Shown: one piece after another, positions 41,247 to 50,792 of the stretch | How the letters are laid out: each line of letters starts with the position of its first letter | Numbering within the stretch: position 1 is the stretch's first letter | Assembly: GCA_023150615.1 (NCBI GenBank) | Contig: JAKLKO010000003.1 | Coordinates: 205,553 to 269,552 of the forward strand | DNA length: 64,000 bases | Reading direction: 5' to 3' | DNA from: Phycisphaerae bacterium | Lineage (GTDB): Bacteria; Planctomycetota; Phycisphaerae; UBA1845; UTPLA1 | Made by a program: the position numbers and the translations under genes | Notes under the pieces: model-generated | The model's database searches: none | What the model saw: only the letters and a program-made list of their open reading frames with translations | What the model was told of the DNA's origin: nothing

Positions 41247-42080
41247 GTGGACCGATCTCCGGCTTCGATCGGGCGCGCGTCCCGGGTACGGGCCCTTCTG
41301 ATGCTCGTCTGGCTGCTTTCCGCCGCTGCCTGCGCGCTCGACCGGCGCATCTTCGATCTGGTGCCGAGCACCACGAGTCAGAACGGGCGACTGCTCAACC
41401 TCTCCGCCGACGCTGTATCAACGGATGCGCCGTTCGAACCGGCCCGCGCGACGATGGTCGTGACGCACGGATTCAACCCGTTCGCGTGGGCCGGACAGTG
41501 GACTCTGATGCAGGGCTACGCGCTGGCCGTTCACGAGCGATTCGCAAGCCGCTTCAACGTCGCCGGCTGGGACTGGAACGCGGCGACGCTCGTCAGTTTC
41601 GGCACGACCATGAACGCCGCGAACGCCGTCGAGCAGGGCGAGCGGCTCGCCGATGCGCTGCGGGCGGCCGACGTCGAACCAGCCAGGACGCACATGATCG
41701 CGCACAGCCTGGGCTGCGTGCTGGCCGCATCGGCGGCGAAGCGACTGCACGAGTCCGCGCCGTCCGGGACGCGGCTGCGGCAGGTCACGTTCCTCGACGC
41801 CGTCGCGCAACAGCACGCCCTGATCTTCGATCAACTCGACGCGGCCGCTCACGCTGATCGCGTCGAGAACTACTGGGCCGCGGCCCCCGGCGGATTCGGC
41901 CAGCCGGCAGCCGACCCATCGGTCTTCAACGAGCGGTTCGCTTCCGGCGCGACGCTCCTCGGCGGCCGCTTCGATCCGACGCAGCTTGACCACGTGCGCA
42001 TCCTCAGTTGGTACCTCGAGACGATTCGCAGCACCGCGGCGGACTCGGGCTTCGCGCGATCGCTGCTGCTTGCCGACTGA
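41247..42080 (+). CDS. exported alpha/beta-hydrolase
   Basis: 277 residues from GTG at VDRSPAS; ATG at 41301 would leave a very short signal. The signal (VRALLMLVWLLSAAAC) ends in a weak lipobox, so it may be a lipoprotein. Alpha/beta-hydrolase features are the HGFNPF oxyanion segment and the nucleophile elbow MIAHSLGCVLAASAA. A lipase or esterase role is inferred from the fold; the substrate is unknown. It starts 14 nt after lpxD and may be cotranscribed. Confidence 0.72.
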   Translation: MDRSPASIGRASRVRALLMLVWLLSAAACALDRRIFDLVPSTTSQNGRLLNLSADAVSTDAPFEPARATMVVTHGFNPFAWAGQWTLMQGYALAVHERFASRFNVAGWDWNAATLVSFGTTMNAANAVEQGERLADALRAADVEPARTHMIAHSLGCVLAASAAKRLHESAPSGTRLRQVTFLDAVAQQHALIFDQLDAAAHADRVENYWAAAPGGFGQPAADPSVFNERFASGATLLGGRFDPTQLDHVRILSWYLETIRSTAADSGFARSLLLAD

Positions 42081-42177
42081 TCCGAACCAACCCGCACGAA
42101 ACTCCCAGCGCGTTACGGGGAACTACGTATCGCGCGCCCCGCGAGCGAGCGCTCATCGCGCGGGCGACTGAGATTGG

Positions 42178-42207
42178 TTGAAACGCCGATTGCGAATTCG
42201 ATACGAT
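42178..42207 (+). promoter_or_regulatory. candidate promoter of the DUF922-like gene
   Basis: TTGAAA (42178-42183), 18-nt spacer, TACGAT (42202-42207). The 270-nt gap also contains CCCATCCCCGGCCACTGCGG at about 42232, the left part of a small REP-like hairpin in the predicted leader. I found no second copy. Confidence 0.4.
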
Positions 42208-42350
42208 GGCAGGTCGGAGAGACGACAATCACCCATCCCCGGCCACTGCGGGAATGACGTTCGTCGCGATCCGCCCCGACTCGGATTCGACGATCCACAC
42301 CCGCGAGCGTGCTCGCCTCATCGACCAATCCAGTCGGGCGGAGCGCAGCC

Positions 42351-43190
42351 ATGTTGCGTCGATCTGCGTGCCTGATCGGAATCCTGCTCGTCGCGGTCGC
42401 GCTGCTGGGACGCGCGCCCCGCCCGCTGATCGCGCAGGGCGGTTTCGAGGTGCCGGGTGAGCCGATCAAGTTCGTCGGCCGGACGGGCACCTCCTGCGCT
42501 CGGATTGTCCTGGAATTCTGCGGCCGGCCGGAAAGCGATCCGACGTTCGATCCGAACGGCGAGTTGCACCTCTACGTCGAGCTCGAATGCGGACTGTTCG
42601 CCGAGAACACCGAGCGCAACAACATTCCCGGCGCGACGGTCATGAAATACGCGGTGACGGGCAACACGCGCGCGCAGGCCTGCGCCGACATCTTCAACAA
42701 CGTCGGCCCGAGATCCGGCAATCGCCGCTATGCCGGGCAGACCACGCTCGTCTCGGACATCGAGTGGAACGCGCCGAATCTGGACCGCAACGGCCGACTC
42801 GTCGTACGGATTACAAAGCTCACGCCGGAGTACGAGGTCTCGATTCCCGCGTGGACGTTTCCGGACAACCTGCCGCAGGCCGACCGGAACATGTGGAACA
42901 CCTTCATTGCCGAACTGGTAAGGCACGAAAGAGGGCACGTGGACATCTTTCGCGCCCGCGAGCAGGCGTGGAAAAACCAGGTCGTGGGGCAGCAATTCAC
43001 GATCGACCGCAACGCGACGGACGCCCAGATCAACGCACGGTGCAACCAGATCGCGCGGGCCGCCGCCGCCTTCGTGACGATGCAGATGGAGTCGGCGAAC
43101 TACGATGCGCCGTTCAACGCACAGACGAACCCGACCGGGACGAACCACGGCACGGAAAACGGCCAGAACGCCACGTGCCCGGATGTTTGA
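42351..43190 (+). CDS. secreted DUF922-like HExxH protein
   Basis: 279 residues from an ATG with GGAG seven bases upstream. The Sec signal is CLIGILLVAVALLG. The mature part contains a beta-rich region with several cysteines, then NTFIAELVRHERGHVDIFRA. That HERGH is an HExxH zinc-type motif in the setting seen in DUF922 proteins, which have been suggested to be secreted zinc-dependent proteases. Protease activity is not shown by sequence alone. The C-terminus is Asn/Thr-rich. Monocistronic between its own promoter and a convergent ABC gene. Confidence 0.7.
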   Translation: MLRRSACLIGILLVAVALLGRAPRPLIAQGGFEVPGEPIKFVGRTGTSCARIVLEFCGRPESDPTFDPNGELHLYVELECGLFAENTERNNIPGATVMKYAVTGNTRAQACADIFNNVGPRSGNRRYAGQTTLVSDIEWNAPNLDRNGRLVVRITKLTPEYEVSIPAWTFPDNLPQADRNMWNTFIAELVRHERGHVDIFRAREQAWKNQVVGQQFTIDRNATDAQINARCNQIARAAAAFVTMQMESANYDAPFNAQTNPTGTNHGTENGQNATCPDV

Positions 43191-43234
43191 GCCTCCGGCC
43201 CGGCCGCGCAATTGGGCGCGCGGACGGCCTTCCG

Positions 43235-44044
43235 TCACGCCCCGACGGCCGAGTAACGCCGCACACCACGCGACCACATGACGCGGAACGCGACGATGCC
43301 CGCGATCAACCACGCCACCTGCCAGACCAGTCCGCGCGTCGCGCGCGACGGGTCAAGCTGACCGGCGAGCAATTCGCACGGGTAGGCGAATATCCACTGG
43401 AACGGCGTCGCCTGCGCGACCCATTGCAGCGGCGCGGGCAGCAGGTCGATCGGCGCGATCCGACCGCCGAAGAACATCGACGCGCCGAAGAACAGCTCGG
43501 ACGCCGCGTCCATCTTCGTCACGAAGAAGGCCAGCGTGCCCACGACGTAGCCCCAGACGAAGCTCAGCCCCGACGCCAGCGGCAGCGCCGCCAGCGCCAG
43601 GCACGCGTCGTGCGCGCTGGTGTGAAACGTCGGCCGAACCGCCCACGCGATCAACGCCCAGATCGGAACCAGGATCACAAGCGTCACGAGCTTGTACGCG
43701 ATGTTGTCCGCGAGTGACGCCCAGACCGGCAGGATTGGACGCAGAAGCGATGCCGACAGCCGGCCGCTCCGCACCAGCCAGCCCATCTCGTACACGTCCC
43801 AAGCGGCCGTGATGTGCCCGACGATCATCGTCATGAAAAAGTACGCGGAAATCTCGCCGGCCGAGCGATGGCCGATCCGGCCGGGATCGCTCGATGCATG
43901 GGCCGCGGCGTTCCACAGGGCCATCATGACGGCGGGCGAGACGACGCCCCATGCAGCCCACAGCGCGATCTCGGCGCGGTACTGGATCATGTTCGCGATC
44001 GCGACGCGAAGGAACGCGGGCAGGGCGGACAGGACGTGCTTCAT
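43235..44044 (-). CDS. ABC-2 type permease
   Basis: 269 residues with six membrane segments, e.g. IALWAAWGVVSPAVMMALW, KLVTLVILVPIWALIAWAV, LSFVWGYVVGTLAFFV and LVWQVAWLIAGIVAFRVMW. It matches COG4587-type permeases, which usually pair with a second permease (COG3694) and a COG4586 ATPase. The ATPase is directly upstream with a 4-nt overlap (ATGA). A second permease is not in the window, so the exporter may be a homodimer or use a permease encoded elsewhere. Confidence 0.85.
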   Translation of the reverse strand: MKHVLSALPAFLRVAIANMIQYRAEIALWAAWGVVSPAVMMALWNAAAHASSDPGRIGHRSAGEISAYFFMTMIVGHITAAWDVYEMGWLVRSGRLSASLLRPILPVWASLADNIAYKLVTLVILVPIWALIAWAVRPTFHTSAHDACLALAALPLASGLSFVWGYVVGTLAFFVTKMDAASELFFGASMFFGGRIAPIDLLPAPLQWVAQATPFQWIFAYPCELLAGQLDPSRATRGLVWQVAWLIAGIVAFRVMWSRGVRRYSAVGA

Positions 44045-45045
44045 GTCGCGGACTCCGCCGTCGCGGCGCTGCGCGTCGAGGCATACACGCGTTCGATCAC
44101 GTCCTCGATCGGCGGGTCCTCGATCGTCAGGTCCAGCACCGGCAGGTCCGCCAGCAGGCGGCCCGTGACCGACGCAGCCGCATCCTTCGGCACGCGCAGC
44201 GTGACCTTGCGGCCCTCGCGTGCCAGCACGTCGCCGAGCGCCGCGAAGTCGAAGCCGTCCACGTCGCGCGTCAGGTCGATGACGATCACTTTGAACGGCG
44301 CGAGCCGCGCCGACAGCGACGCCAGCGGCCCGTCGAAGACGATCTTCCCGTGGTCGATGAGGATGATCCGGCGGCAGAGGGCCGTCACATCGGCCATGTA
44401 GTGGCTCGTCAGGATGATCGTCGCGCCGAAGCGGGCGTTGTACTCGGCGATGAACTGCCGGATGCGGGCCTGCATTGTGATGTCCACGCCGATCGTCGGC
44501 TCATCGAGGAACAGCACGGCCGGACGATGCAGCAGCGCCGCGCACAGCTCGCACTTCATGCGTTCGCCGAGCGACAGTTGCCGCACCGGCTTGCGCAGCA
44601 CGTCCCCGATGTCGAGCAGTGCGACAAGTTCATCGAGGGTGTTCCGACAGGCGTCCTGGCGGAGCCGGTAGACGGCCGCATGGACTTCGAACGAATCGAT
44701 CGCCGGCAAGTCCCACGCGAGCTGCGTGCGCTGGCCCATCAGCATGCTGATCCGCTGGAGATAGTCCGCCTGTCGCCGCCAGGGCGTGTAACCGAGCACG
44801 GACACCTCGCCGCTCGTCGGATGCAGCAGGCCGGCGAGCATCTTGAGCGTCGTGGTCTTGCCCGCGCCGTTGGGGCCGAGGAAGCCGACGATCTCGCCGG
44901 GCGCGACGGAGAAGCTGACGCGGTCAACGGCGCGGACCTCGCGATACGTCCGGCGGATGAGGCTGCGGAGTGCAGCGCGCAACCCGCCGGCGCGTTCCGG
45001 AACGCGAAAGGTCTTGCTCAGTTCCCTGACGACGATCTGCGACAT
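44041..45045 (-). CDS. ABC transporter ATP-binding protein
   Basis: 334 residues. Nucleotide-binding motifs: Walker A GFLGPNGAGKTTTLKML, signature QLSLGERMKCELCAALLHRP, Walker B AVLFLDEPTIGVD and the His switch LTSHYM. The C-terminal extension (ILIDHGKIVFDGPLASLSA onward) is about 90 residues. This is the COG4586 class of exporter ATPase. It probably powers the overlapping downstream permease. It sits 58 nt after the C45 hydrolase gene in the recA-led minus-strand series. Confidence 0.93.
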   Translation of the reverse strand: MSQIVVRELSKTFRVPERAGGLRAALRSLIRRTYREVRAVDRVSFSVAPGEIVGFLGPNGAGKTTTLKMLAGLLHPTSGEVSVLGYTPWRRQADYLQRISMLMGQRTQLAWDLPAIDSFEVHAAVYRLRQDACRNTLDELVALLDIGDVLRKPVRQLSLGERMKCELCAALLHRPAVLFLDEPTIGVDITMQARIRQFIAEYNARFGATIILTSHYMADVTALCRRIILIDHGKIVFDGPLASLSARLAPFKVIVIDLTRDVDGFDFAALGDVLAREGRKVTLRVPKDAAASVTGRLLADLPVLDLTIEDPPIEDVIERVYASTRSAATAESAT

Positions 45046-45103
45046 GCCGCCCCTGCACGCAGGCGCAACCCGCGACTCCTGCCGACGGACCGCGGCCGAT
45101 CGA

Positions 45104-46441
45104 TCATTCTAGTGGAGAGTTCCGCTTCGGCGCGGCGAGGAGCTTCCGTACGTCGAGCATCCGGCGCGGACGGTCGGCCGCCTTTGCGGTCTTCGTGGCG
45201 AAGGCGACGTGGATCCGCCGCGCGTTCGGCTCGAAGACGACGGAGTGGTACGACAGCATCCGCGGCAGCGTCGGCTGCGGAGCCGCGGCCGATGCGACGA
45301 TTTCCCACGCCAGATCGACGTTGAGCTTCACGCGACGCCGCAGCGCCGCCGAGATCGTTTCGTACCGCGAACAACGCTCGGCCGGGCGGCGTTGGCGGTA
45401 GTGATTCGTGCACTGCAGATTCGTCAATCCCGGCTCCGGACGGCGAACCGTCACGCCGTCTGCGTCGCTCAGCACGCCGTCGTATTCGATGACCGCCGCG
45501 GGCACATCATCCAACGCCCCCGCGTACGGCCGCGAGACCATCACGTTGGTCGCCACTGCGACCACCCGGCGGCGAACGACCCGCGCGACGTCCTCGATCG
45601 CGTCGCGCCCTTCGGCCTGCTCGATCGCCTCGCGCAACGCCAGCCCGCGCGGCACGAATCCGAACGGCCGCTCCGGCGTCGGACCCGGCACATCGTGAAT
45701 CGAGATCGTCACGCCGTGCTCGTTCATGCCGGTCATGCAACCGATGAACCCCGGCCACGCCAGCGAGACCCAGCCGGCGCGACGCGGCCTGTCGCCCGGT
45801 GATTGCACGATGATCACGTCCGCGCCGATCATCCACTCGATCCGCGGCCAGTCGAGGTTTCGGCCGGTCAGCGTCGAACCATCGACCGTCTGTCCGCCCC
45901 AGACGACGAACGAGGAGCAAAACGGCCGCATCCAGTCGGAGATCGCGTTAAGGGCGAAGATGTCGCCGTATTCCATCGGCCGGTCCAGACCGCGGAGCAC
46001 GGCCTTCTCTCCCAACCGCGCATTCATGCCGTCGGCGATGCCGCGCATCTCGCGCTCATAGATCGGCCGCGCGCGCAGCGTCGACTCCGCCAGCGGCCGG
46101 CTGAGCGTGCGATAGCGGTCCGGTCCGCCGCTGCGTTCCAAGTCGGCGAGGTACGCCTCGAATGTGTCATGGATCTCGTTTGCGAGAAGGTAACCGTGCG
46201 CGTAGCCGCGCTCGTACGCCGTGCCCCAGACGTGCAGCAGGCGCGCGTCGCCGATGCGCTCCAGCGTCCCGCAGATGGATGCGGGCTGCGACGTCGGCGC
46301 CGCCCCTCGAACGCGCGGACGGTCGCCCGCCGGCGAATCCGTGCCGGCCGACGGCGGGTCGACCCATGCCAGACACGCCGCAATCGCGAGCGCCGATGCA
46401 ACCGCGACCCGAAGCGTTCGTCGCGCGGGCGGCTCAGGCAC
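45104..46441 (-). CDS. exported C45/acyl-CoA:6-APA acyltransferase-like hydrolase
   Basis: 445 residues from a GTG that overlaps the recA stop by 8 nt. A signal peptide ([12 protein letters not shown]) ends in a lipobox-like IAAC. The catalytic Cys is probably in [19 protein letters not shown], followed by GRNLDWP. This is the N-terminal-nucleophile arrangement of the AAT/C45 family, which matures by cleavage before Cys. Earlier, [20 protein letters not shown] is also typical. Substrates of bacterial homologues are mostly unknown amides. Confidence 0.78.
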   Translation of the reverse strand: MPEPPARRTLRVAVASALAIAACLAWVDPPSAGTDSPAGDRPRVRGAAPTSQPASICGTLERIGDARLLHVWGTAYERGYAHGYLLANEIHDTFEAYLADLERSGGPDRYRTLSRPLAESTLRARPIYEREMRGIADGMNARLGEKAVLRGLDRPMEYGDIFALNAISDWMRPFCSSFVVWGGQTVDGSTLTGRNLDWPRIEWMIGADVIIVQSPGDRPRRAGWVSLAWPGFIGCMTGMNEHGVTISIHDVPGPTPERPFGFVPRGLALREAIEQAEGRDAIEDVARVVRRRVVAVATNVMVSRPYAGALDDVPAAVIEYDGVLSDADGVTVRRPEPGLTNLQCTNHYRQRRPAERCSRYETISAALRRRVKLNVDLAWEIVASAAAPQPTLPRMLSYHSVVFEPNARRIHVAFATKTAKAADRPRRMLDVRKLLAAPKRNSPLE

Positions 46442-47552
46442 GTGCCACCTGCCGGCCGCGCGGCTTCTTCGGCGCCGCGCGCGACTCGCCGTTGCCCGAG
46501 TGATCGCGGTCGGCCTTGTCATCCGCCTTCTCGACCGCGGCCGGCGCGAGTCGCAGCAGCCCATGCCGCTCGAGGATCTTGCAGCGGATTTCCTCGAACA
46601 GATCGGGGTTGTCGTCGAGGAACTGTTTGGCGTTCTCGCGGCCCTGGCCGAGCTGCGCATCACCGTAGCGCAGCCACGTCCCCTGCTTTTCAACGACCTG
46701 CTCCTTGACGGCGAGGTCGAGCAGGTCGCCCGCGCGGCTGATGCCGCCGTCAAACATGATGTCGAACTGTGCCTCGCGGAAGGGCGGCGCGACCTTGTTC
46801 TTGACGACGCGGGCCTTGACCTGGTTGCCGATCGCGCGATCGCCCTCCTTGATCGAGGTGATGCGGCGCACGTCGATCCGCACCGACGAGTAGAACTTCA
46901 GCGCGCGGCCGCCCGGCGTCGTCTCCGGATTACCGAACATGACGCCGATCTTTTCGCGGATCTGATTGATGAAGATCACGATGCAGCGGCTCTTCGAGAC
47001 GGCCGCGGTCAGCTTGCGCATCGCCTGGCTCATCAGCCGCGCCTGCGCGCCGACCTGCGCCTGGCCCATCTCGCCTTCGATTTCGACCTTCGGAATCAGC
47101 GCCGCGACGGAGTCGACCACGATCACGTCCACGGCGTTCGAGCGAACAAGCATCTCGGTGATCTCGAGCGCCTGTTCACCCGTGTCGGGCTGGCTGACGA
47201 GCAGATTCTCCAGGTTCACACCGCAGCGCTTGATCCAGACCGGATCGAGCGCGTGCTCGGCGTCGACGAAGGCCGCGACACCGCCGCCGCGCTGCGCCGA
47301 GGCGATCACGTGCAGCGCCAGCGTTGTCTTGCCGCTCGACTCGGGTCCGAAGATCTCGACGATCCGACCGCGCGGCACGCCGCAGCCGCCGAGCGCCAGA
47401 TCAAGCGAGATCGAGCCCGTGCTGATGCCGTCGAACGCGGCCGGGCGATCCGGATCGAGGTGCATGATCGCCCCCTTGCCGTAGGCCCGCTCGATCTGCT
47501 GCAACGCGCGCCCCAGCGCCTGTTCCCGTTTCGCCGCAATCTCGTTACTCAT
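46434..47552 (-). CDS. recA: recombinase RecA
   Basis: 372 residues from an ATG with AGGAG six bases upstream. Forms filaments on ssDNA for homologous recombination and SOS induction. Walker [14 protein letters not shown], then [12 protein letters not shown] and [12 protein letters not shown]. Loop 2 region [20 protein letters not shown]. The C-terminal tail is acidic then basic ([11 protein letters not shown]). A strong promoter lies upstream; I saw no clear LexA site. Confidence 0.97.
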   Translation of the reverse strand: MSNEIAAKREQALGRALQQIERAYGKGAIMHLDPDRPAAFDGISTGSISLDLALGGCGVPRGRIVEIFGPESSGKTTLALHVIASAQRGGGVAAFVDAEHALDPVWIKRCGVNLENLLVSQPDTGEQALEITEMLVRSNAVDVIVVDSVAALIPKVEIEGEMGQAQVGAQARLMSQAMRKLTAAVSKSRCIVIFINQIREKIGVMFGNPETTPGGRALKFYSSVRIDVRRITSIKEGDRAIGNQVKARVVKNKVAPPFREAQFDIMFDGGISRAGDLLDLAVKEQVVEKQGTWLRYGDAQLGQGRENAKQFLDDNPDLFEEIRCKILERHGLLRLAPAAVEKADDKADRDHSGNGESRAAPKKPRGRQVARA

Positions 47553-47643
47553 CGCTGACTCCTTCCAGGCGGGCACGCCGCCGGCCGCGGCCCGATTGCA
47601 CCGCCGCCTCGCGCACACCGCAATAGCGGACCCTAACAATTTC

Positions 47644-47672
47644 CTTATATCGTCCCGAACCGGCGACTGCAA
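47644..47672 (-). promoter_or_regulatory. recA promoter
   Basis: On the minus strand, TTGCAG (-35, 47667-47672), 17-nt spacer, TATAAG (-10, 47644-47649), about 90 nt upstream of the recA start. No convincing GAAC-N4-GTTC or CTG-N10-CAG LexA box was found nearby. Confidence 0.6.
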
Positions 47673-47886
47673 GACCCAATCGGGAGCGATCGAACGCCGA
47701 TCTCGGATAAACAGGCGTATCTCCTTGTATGGCCGCTGTTTGCGCCGAACACGCTGACCACACCAAACTCGCGCGCGTTGGCCCGTGGCGACGGGCCGCT
47801 TTTTCGCGAGCCGCTCCATGCCGAGCCGCGTTCTATTTGACAGGGGCGCGGCGAGCCAGACGTCTAATGGCTATGTGGTGGGCGTG
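47673..47886. other. rest of the recA/sigma-factor divergent gap
   Basis: The divergent gap totals 334 nt. Apart from the recA promoter I see no repeat, RNA or strong plus-strand promoter. The sigma-factor frame is open from 47785, so part of this stretch may encode its N-terminus if an earlier start is used. Confidence 0.4.
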
Positions 47887-48456
47887 ATGGGGCAGGCGGC
47901 CGAGGACTTCGATCACGACCTGATCGCCGCGGCGCAGCGTGGAGATCGCAGCGCGCTCGATGCGCTCGTGCGGCGCCACGATCGCTGGGTCCGGGGCGTG
48001 GTCTTCTCGACACTCGGTCGCGCCGCTCACGTCGACGACGTCGTTCAGCAAGTCTGGACGAACGTTTGGCAGCAGATCGGCTCGCTGGCCGAGCCGCGCA
48101 GTTGGCGCTACTGGCTCTACCGACTGGCGCGGAACGCGGCGATCGACGCGGGCCAGAAGAGCGCCCGCGATCGACGCCGGCTCGTGGCGATCCCTGCGGA
48201 CGGTGACCTGCCGTCCGAGGACGCGCGGCCGGTGGCGAACCTGGTGGCCGAGGAGGAGCGACGCGCCGTGTTACAGGCCATTCGCTCGCTTCCGGCGATC
48301 TATCGCGAGCCGTTCGTGCTGCGGCACCTGGAGGATTGGAGTTACGCGCAGATCGGCGACGCCCTGGGGCTGCCGATCGATACCGTGGAGACGCGACTGG
48401 TGCGTGCCCGGCGGTTGCTTCGGGAGATGCTCCAGACGCCAAACGTGACATCATGA
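47887..48456 (+). CDS. ECF-type RNA polymerase sigma factor
   Basis: 189 residues from ATG at MGQAAEDFDHD; earlier in-frame starts (47818, 47878, 47884) cannot be excluded. Region 2: DLIAAAQRGDRSALDALVRR, VDDVVQQVWTNVWQQIGSL and the -10-contacting SWRYWLYRLARNAAID. Region 4: LPAIYREPFVLRHLEDWSYA, then IGDALGLPIDTVETRLVRAR. Its stop overlaps the next start (ATGA), the usual sigma/anti-sigma coupling. Confidence 0.92.
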   Translation: MGQAAEDFDHDLIAAAQRGDRSALDALVRRHDRWVRGVVFSTLGRAAHVDDVVQQVWTNVWQQIGSLAEPRSWRYWLYRLARNAAIDAGQKSARDRRRLVAIPADGDLPSEDARPVANLVAEEERRAVLQAIRSLPAIYREPFVLRHLEDWSYAQIGDALGLPIDTVETRLVRARRLLREMLQTPNVTS

Positions 48457-49040
48457 CGCACATCGATGAACCACTGGAACGCCTGATCAATCGGTCGCTC
48501 GACGGCGAGCTGACCTCCGAGGAGCGCGAGCAACTGGATCGCGCGCTGGGCGACAACCCGGCCGCGCGGCAACTCCTCGCTGATTACCAATCCATCGACG
48601 CCCGGGCGCAGGATGCGCTGCGCGGCGTTTTTGTGAGCACCCGGCCGGCGGTCGTGTCGTGGCGGCCTTCTCGCGGCATGAGGCTCGCGGCCGCGATGGG
48701 CGTCCTGGCCGCGGCCGCCGGCCTGGTGCTCATGGTGGGCCCGCGTCTGATCGACGCGGAACGCAGTGCCGGGCCGCTGAGCCCGCCGTCGGTTCGTTCC
48801 GATCCGTCGGAGCCGCCGCTTCTGGCGCGCGTCGATCCGGCACCGTTCGCGAACGAGCCGTCGTCGGGCGACGTGCTCCTGGCCGATCATATCGAGGAAT
48901 CGCCGCCGATCCCGCGGACACGCGATCGCCGCATGACGCGGGACTGGCTGGGCGTCATGGACGAGTCCGGCGATCGGATCTACCTGCTCGAGATGGACCA
49001 CCGGCGCACGCGCGTCATGACCGTTTCGGCCAACAACTGA
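48453..49040 (+). CDS. probable anti-sigma factor, single membrane helix
   Basis: 195 residues, coupled by a 4-nt overlap to the ECF sigma gene. The N-terminus (LERLINRSLDGELTSEEREQ) resembles the anti-sigma domain but lacks the zinc Cys/His motif. One membrane helix (LAAAMGVLAAAAGLVLMVG) is followed by a Pro/Ser-rich periplasmic part ending in DWLGVMDESGDRIYLLEMD. The role of holding the sigma factor at the membrane is inferred from context. Confidence 0.7.
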   Translation: MTHIDEPLERLINRSLDGELTSEEREQLDRALGDNPAARQLLADYQSIDARAQDALRGVFVSTRPAVVSWRPSRGMRLAAAMGVLAAAAGLVLMVGPRLIDAERSAGPLSPPSVRSDPSEPPLLARVDPAPFANEPSSGDVLLADHIEESPPIPRTRDRRMTRDWLGVMDESGDRIYLLEMDHRRTRVMTVSANN

Positions 49041-49125
49041 TCGACGGACCCTCGTCCGGCAGAAAACGTCGAAACTTGCGAGCGGAACGGCTCCCCTCAT
49101 CGTGGGGCGCCAAGGAGATGCTGCC

Positions 49126-50520
49126 ATGTTTCTGTTGAAGCTCATCACCATGCTGAGCGGGCTGTGGCTGCCGGATGCCAGCCCGATCCCACGGACCGAT
49201 CACGGCCTTGTACATGCCTCGCCCATGTGGGTGTGCGTGTCGAACCAGCCGGTCGTCTCGGACGAAGCGCCGCCGGCTCATGCCGAGAGTCCCTGCGGCG
49301 TCGCGCGAAAGGCCGGCCCGCCGGCCGATCCCGCCGAGTGCAAGTCACGTGCGCCGGTCTCGGTCGCGGTGAACGTGAAGTCGCACGAACCCGACCACGC
49401 CGACGATGATCAGGATGCCGACGACGCAGATGATCATGACGACGCGGATCACGAAGCTCCGCCGGCCGTCGTCCAAGCCGCGCCGCGTGGCCCGTGGATC
49501 GGCGTGCAGCTCGCCCCAACGCCCAAGGCCCTCGTCCGCCAACTCAACCTCCAAGGTCAGCCGACGATGATCCTCAACGTCGTCAGCGACTCGCCGGCGG
49601 ACCAGGCCGGCCTCGAGCAGTACGACGTCATCGTCGAGATCGGCGGCACCGCGGTCGACTCGATCGACGCCTTCCGCAAGGAGCTTCACAAGCGCAAGGC
49701 CGGCGAGTCCGTCGAGCTGGTGCTGATCCGCGGCGGAAAGCGCAAGACCGTCACGGTCAAGCCGGACAAGTGGGCCGACCTGTCGAAGGTAACGTACAAG
49801 TACGAGCGCGAGCCGGAAGAGACCGTGCAGGACCTCAGTCGGATGCGCGGCGGCGTGTTGCAGCGCGGTCCGGGCGGCGATTGGGTGTTCCGTCAGATGC
49901 CGGACGTGTCGGACTTGCAGCGCTACCTCAGCGTGCCGACGCCGGGTGCACCGGGCATGAACTGGTCATTCTCGATCCCCGGCGCGGAGCAGTCGGCGGT
50001 CGTTCGCACGGAGAAGGATGGCAAGTCGCTCGAAATCCGCCGCAATCCCGACGGCTCGTTCAAGGTCCTCCGCACGGAGCGCGAGGGCAGCGAATCGACC
50101 ACGACCGTCAACCGCTACGCCAACGCGGACGAGTTCCGAAAGAAGGACGCCAAGGCCTACAAGGTCTTCCGCGAGATGGTCCGCGATGGCGAGACCGTCG
50201 TCACGCCCGACGTCAACGCCCTCGGCGACGCGCTCCAGCGCAGTCTGGCTGCCAAGGAGCAGGCGATGCGCCAGGCCGAGCGCGCCCTCCGCGATGCGCA
50301 GCGGCGGCTGGAGTCACACACGGGCGAACGCCGCGTCCGGCTGCCGGCCGAGGATGAGCGCATCCGCTTCGACGTTGCCGAGGATGGCAAGCTGACGGTC
50401 ACGATCCGCGACGACGCGCACGAGCTCGTCCTCCGCTTCGAAAACGAAAAGGAGATGGAGCAGCGCCGGCCGGACCTTCACAAGAAATATCTGGAGCTCA
50501 ACGCACAAGAGAAGGATTGA
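49126..50520 (+). CDS. exported PDZ protein with Asp/His-rich segment
   Basis: 464 residues from an ATG with AGGAG eight bases upstream. A short hydrophobic start (MFLLKLITMLSGLWL) suggests export. Residues 86-111 are an extreme Asp/His run (22 of 26 residues are D, H, E, Q or A; mostly Asp), a likely divalent-metal-binding or disordered linker. A PDZ domain follows (WIGVQLAPTPKALVRQLN, VSDSPADQAGLEQYDVIVEI). The C-terminal half has a charged coiled coil (RQAERALRDAQRRLESHTGE). HtrA-like PDZ proteins sense or chaperone envelope proteins, but no protease domain is present. It follows the sigma/anti-sigma pair by 85 nt. Confidence 0.75.
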   Translation: MFLLKLITMLSGLWLPDASPIPRTDHGLVHASPMWVCVSNQPVVSDEAPPAHAESPCGVARKAGPPADPAECKSRAPVSVAVNVKSHEPDHADDDQDADDADDHDDADHEAPPAVVQAAPRGPWIGVQLAPTPKALVRQLNLQGQPTMILNVVSDSPADQAGLEQYDVIVEIGGTAVDSIDAFRKELHKRKAGESVELVLIRGGKRKTVTVKPDKWADLSKVTYKYEREPEETVQDLSRMRGGVLQRGPGGDWVFRQMPDVSDLQRYLSVPTPGAPGMNWSFSIPGAEQSAVVRTEKDGKSLEIRRNPDGSFKVLRTEREGSESTTTVNRYANADEFRKKDAKAYKVFREMVRDGETVVTPDVNALGDALQRSLAAKEQAMRQAERALRDAQRRLESHTGERRVRLPAEDERIRFDVAEDGKLTVTIRDDAHELVLRFENEKEMEQRRPDLHKKYLELNAQEKD

Positions 50521-50618
50521 GAACACGAAGCGGACGCCGCATGGTGCGCGATCTCGCCGATCGCGCGCGGTCGCAGAATCCGCGGCACCACAGTTTCCTT
50601 GCTCCCACTCCACCCTGA

Positions 50619-50654
50619 GGAAAGGCCTGCCGACACACCTCGGCGGGCCTTTCC
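50619..50654 (+). terminator. hairpin terminator candidate after the PDZ gene
   Basis: GGAAAGGCCTGCCGA pairs with TCGGCGGGCCTTTCC (one mismatch, 6-nt loop), a very stable hairpin about 100 nt after the stop. There is no T-run downstream. Confidence 0.6.
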
Positions 50655-50669
50655 GCGCGCGTCGTCGCC

Positions 50670-50698
50670 TTGATTTTCCAATCCACGGCAATTACAAA
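50670..50698 (+). promoter_or_regulatory. candidate rpoN promoter
   Basis: TTGATT (50670-50675), 17-nt spacer, TACAAA (50693-50698). A second possible -10, TAGAAT (50777-50782), lies 10 nt before the start and would give a near-leaderless transcript. Confidence 0.45.
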
Positions 50699-50792
50699 AC
50701 TTATGTGAATCTGCCGCCCGCGAGAACCGAAAGGGATTCCGGACGGCCCGGTGCGGGCTTGTGCAGGAAACGGCGATAGAATCAAACGCAGG

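Noticed and set aside
42225..42255. REP-like hairpin CCCCGGCCACTGCGGGAATGACG
   Set aside because: Resembles common REP sequence families but occurs once; not enough for a repeat call.
47553..47780. LexA/SOS box upstream of recA
   Set aside because: No GAAC-N4-GTTC or CTG-N10-CAG match in the promoter region.
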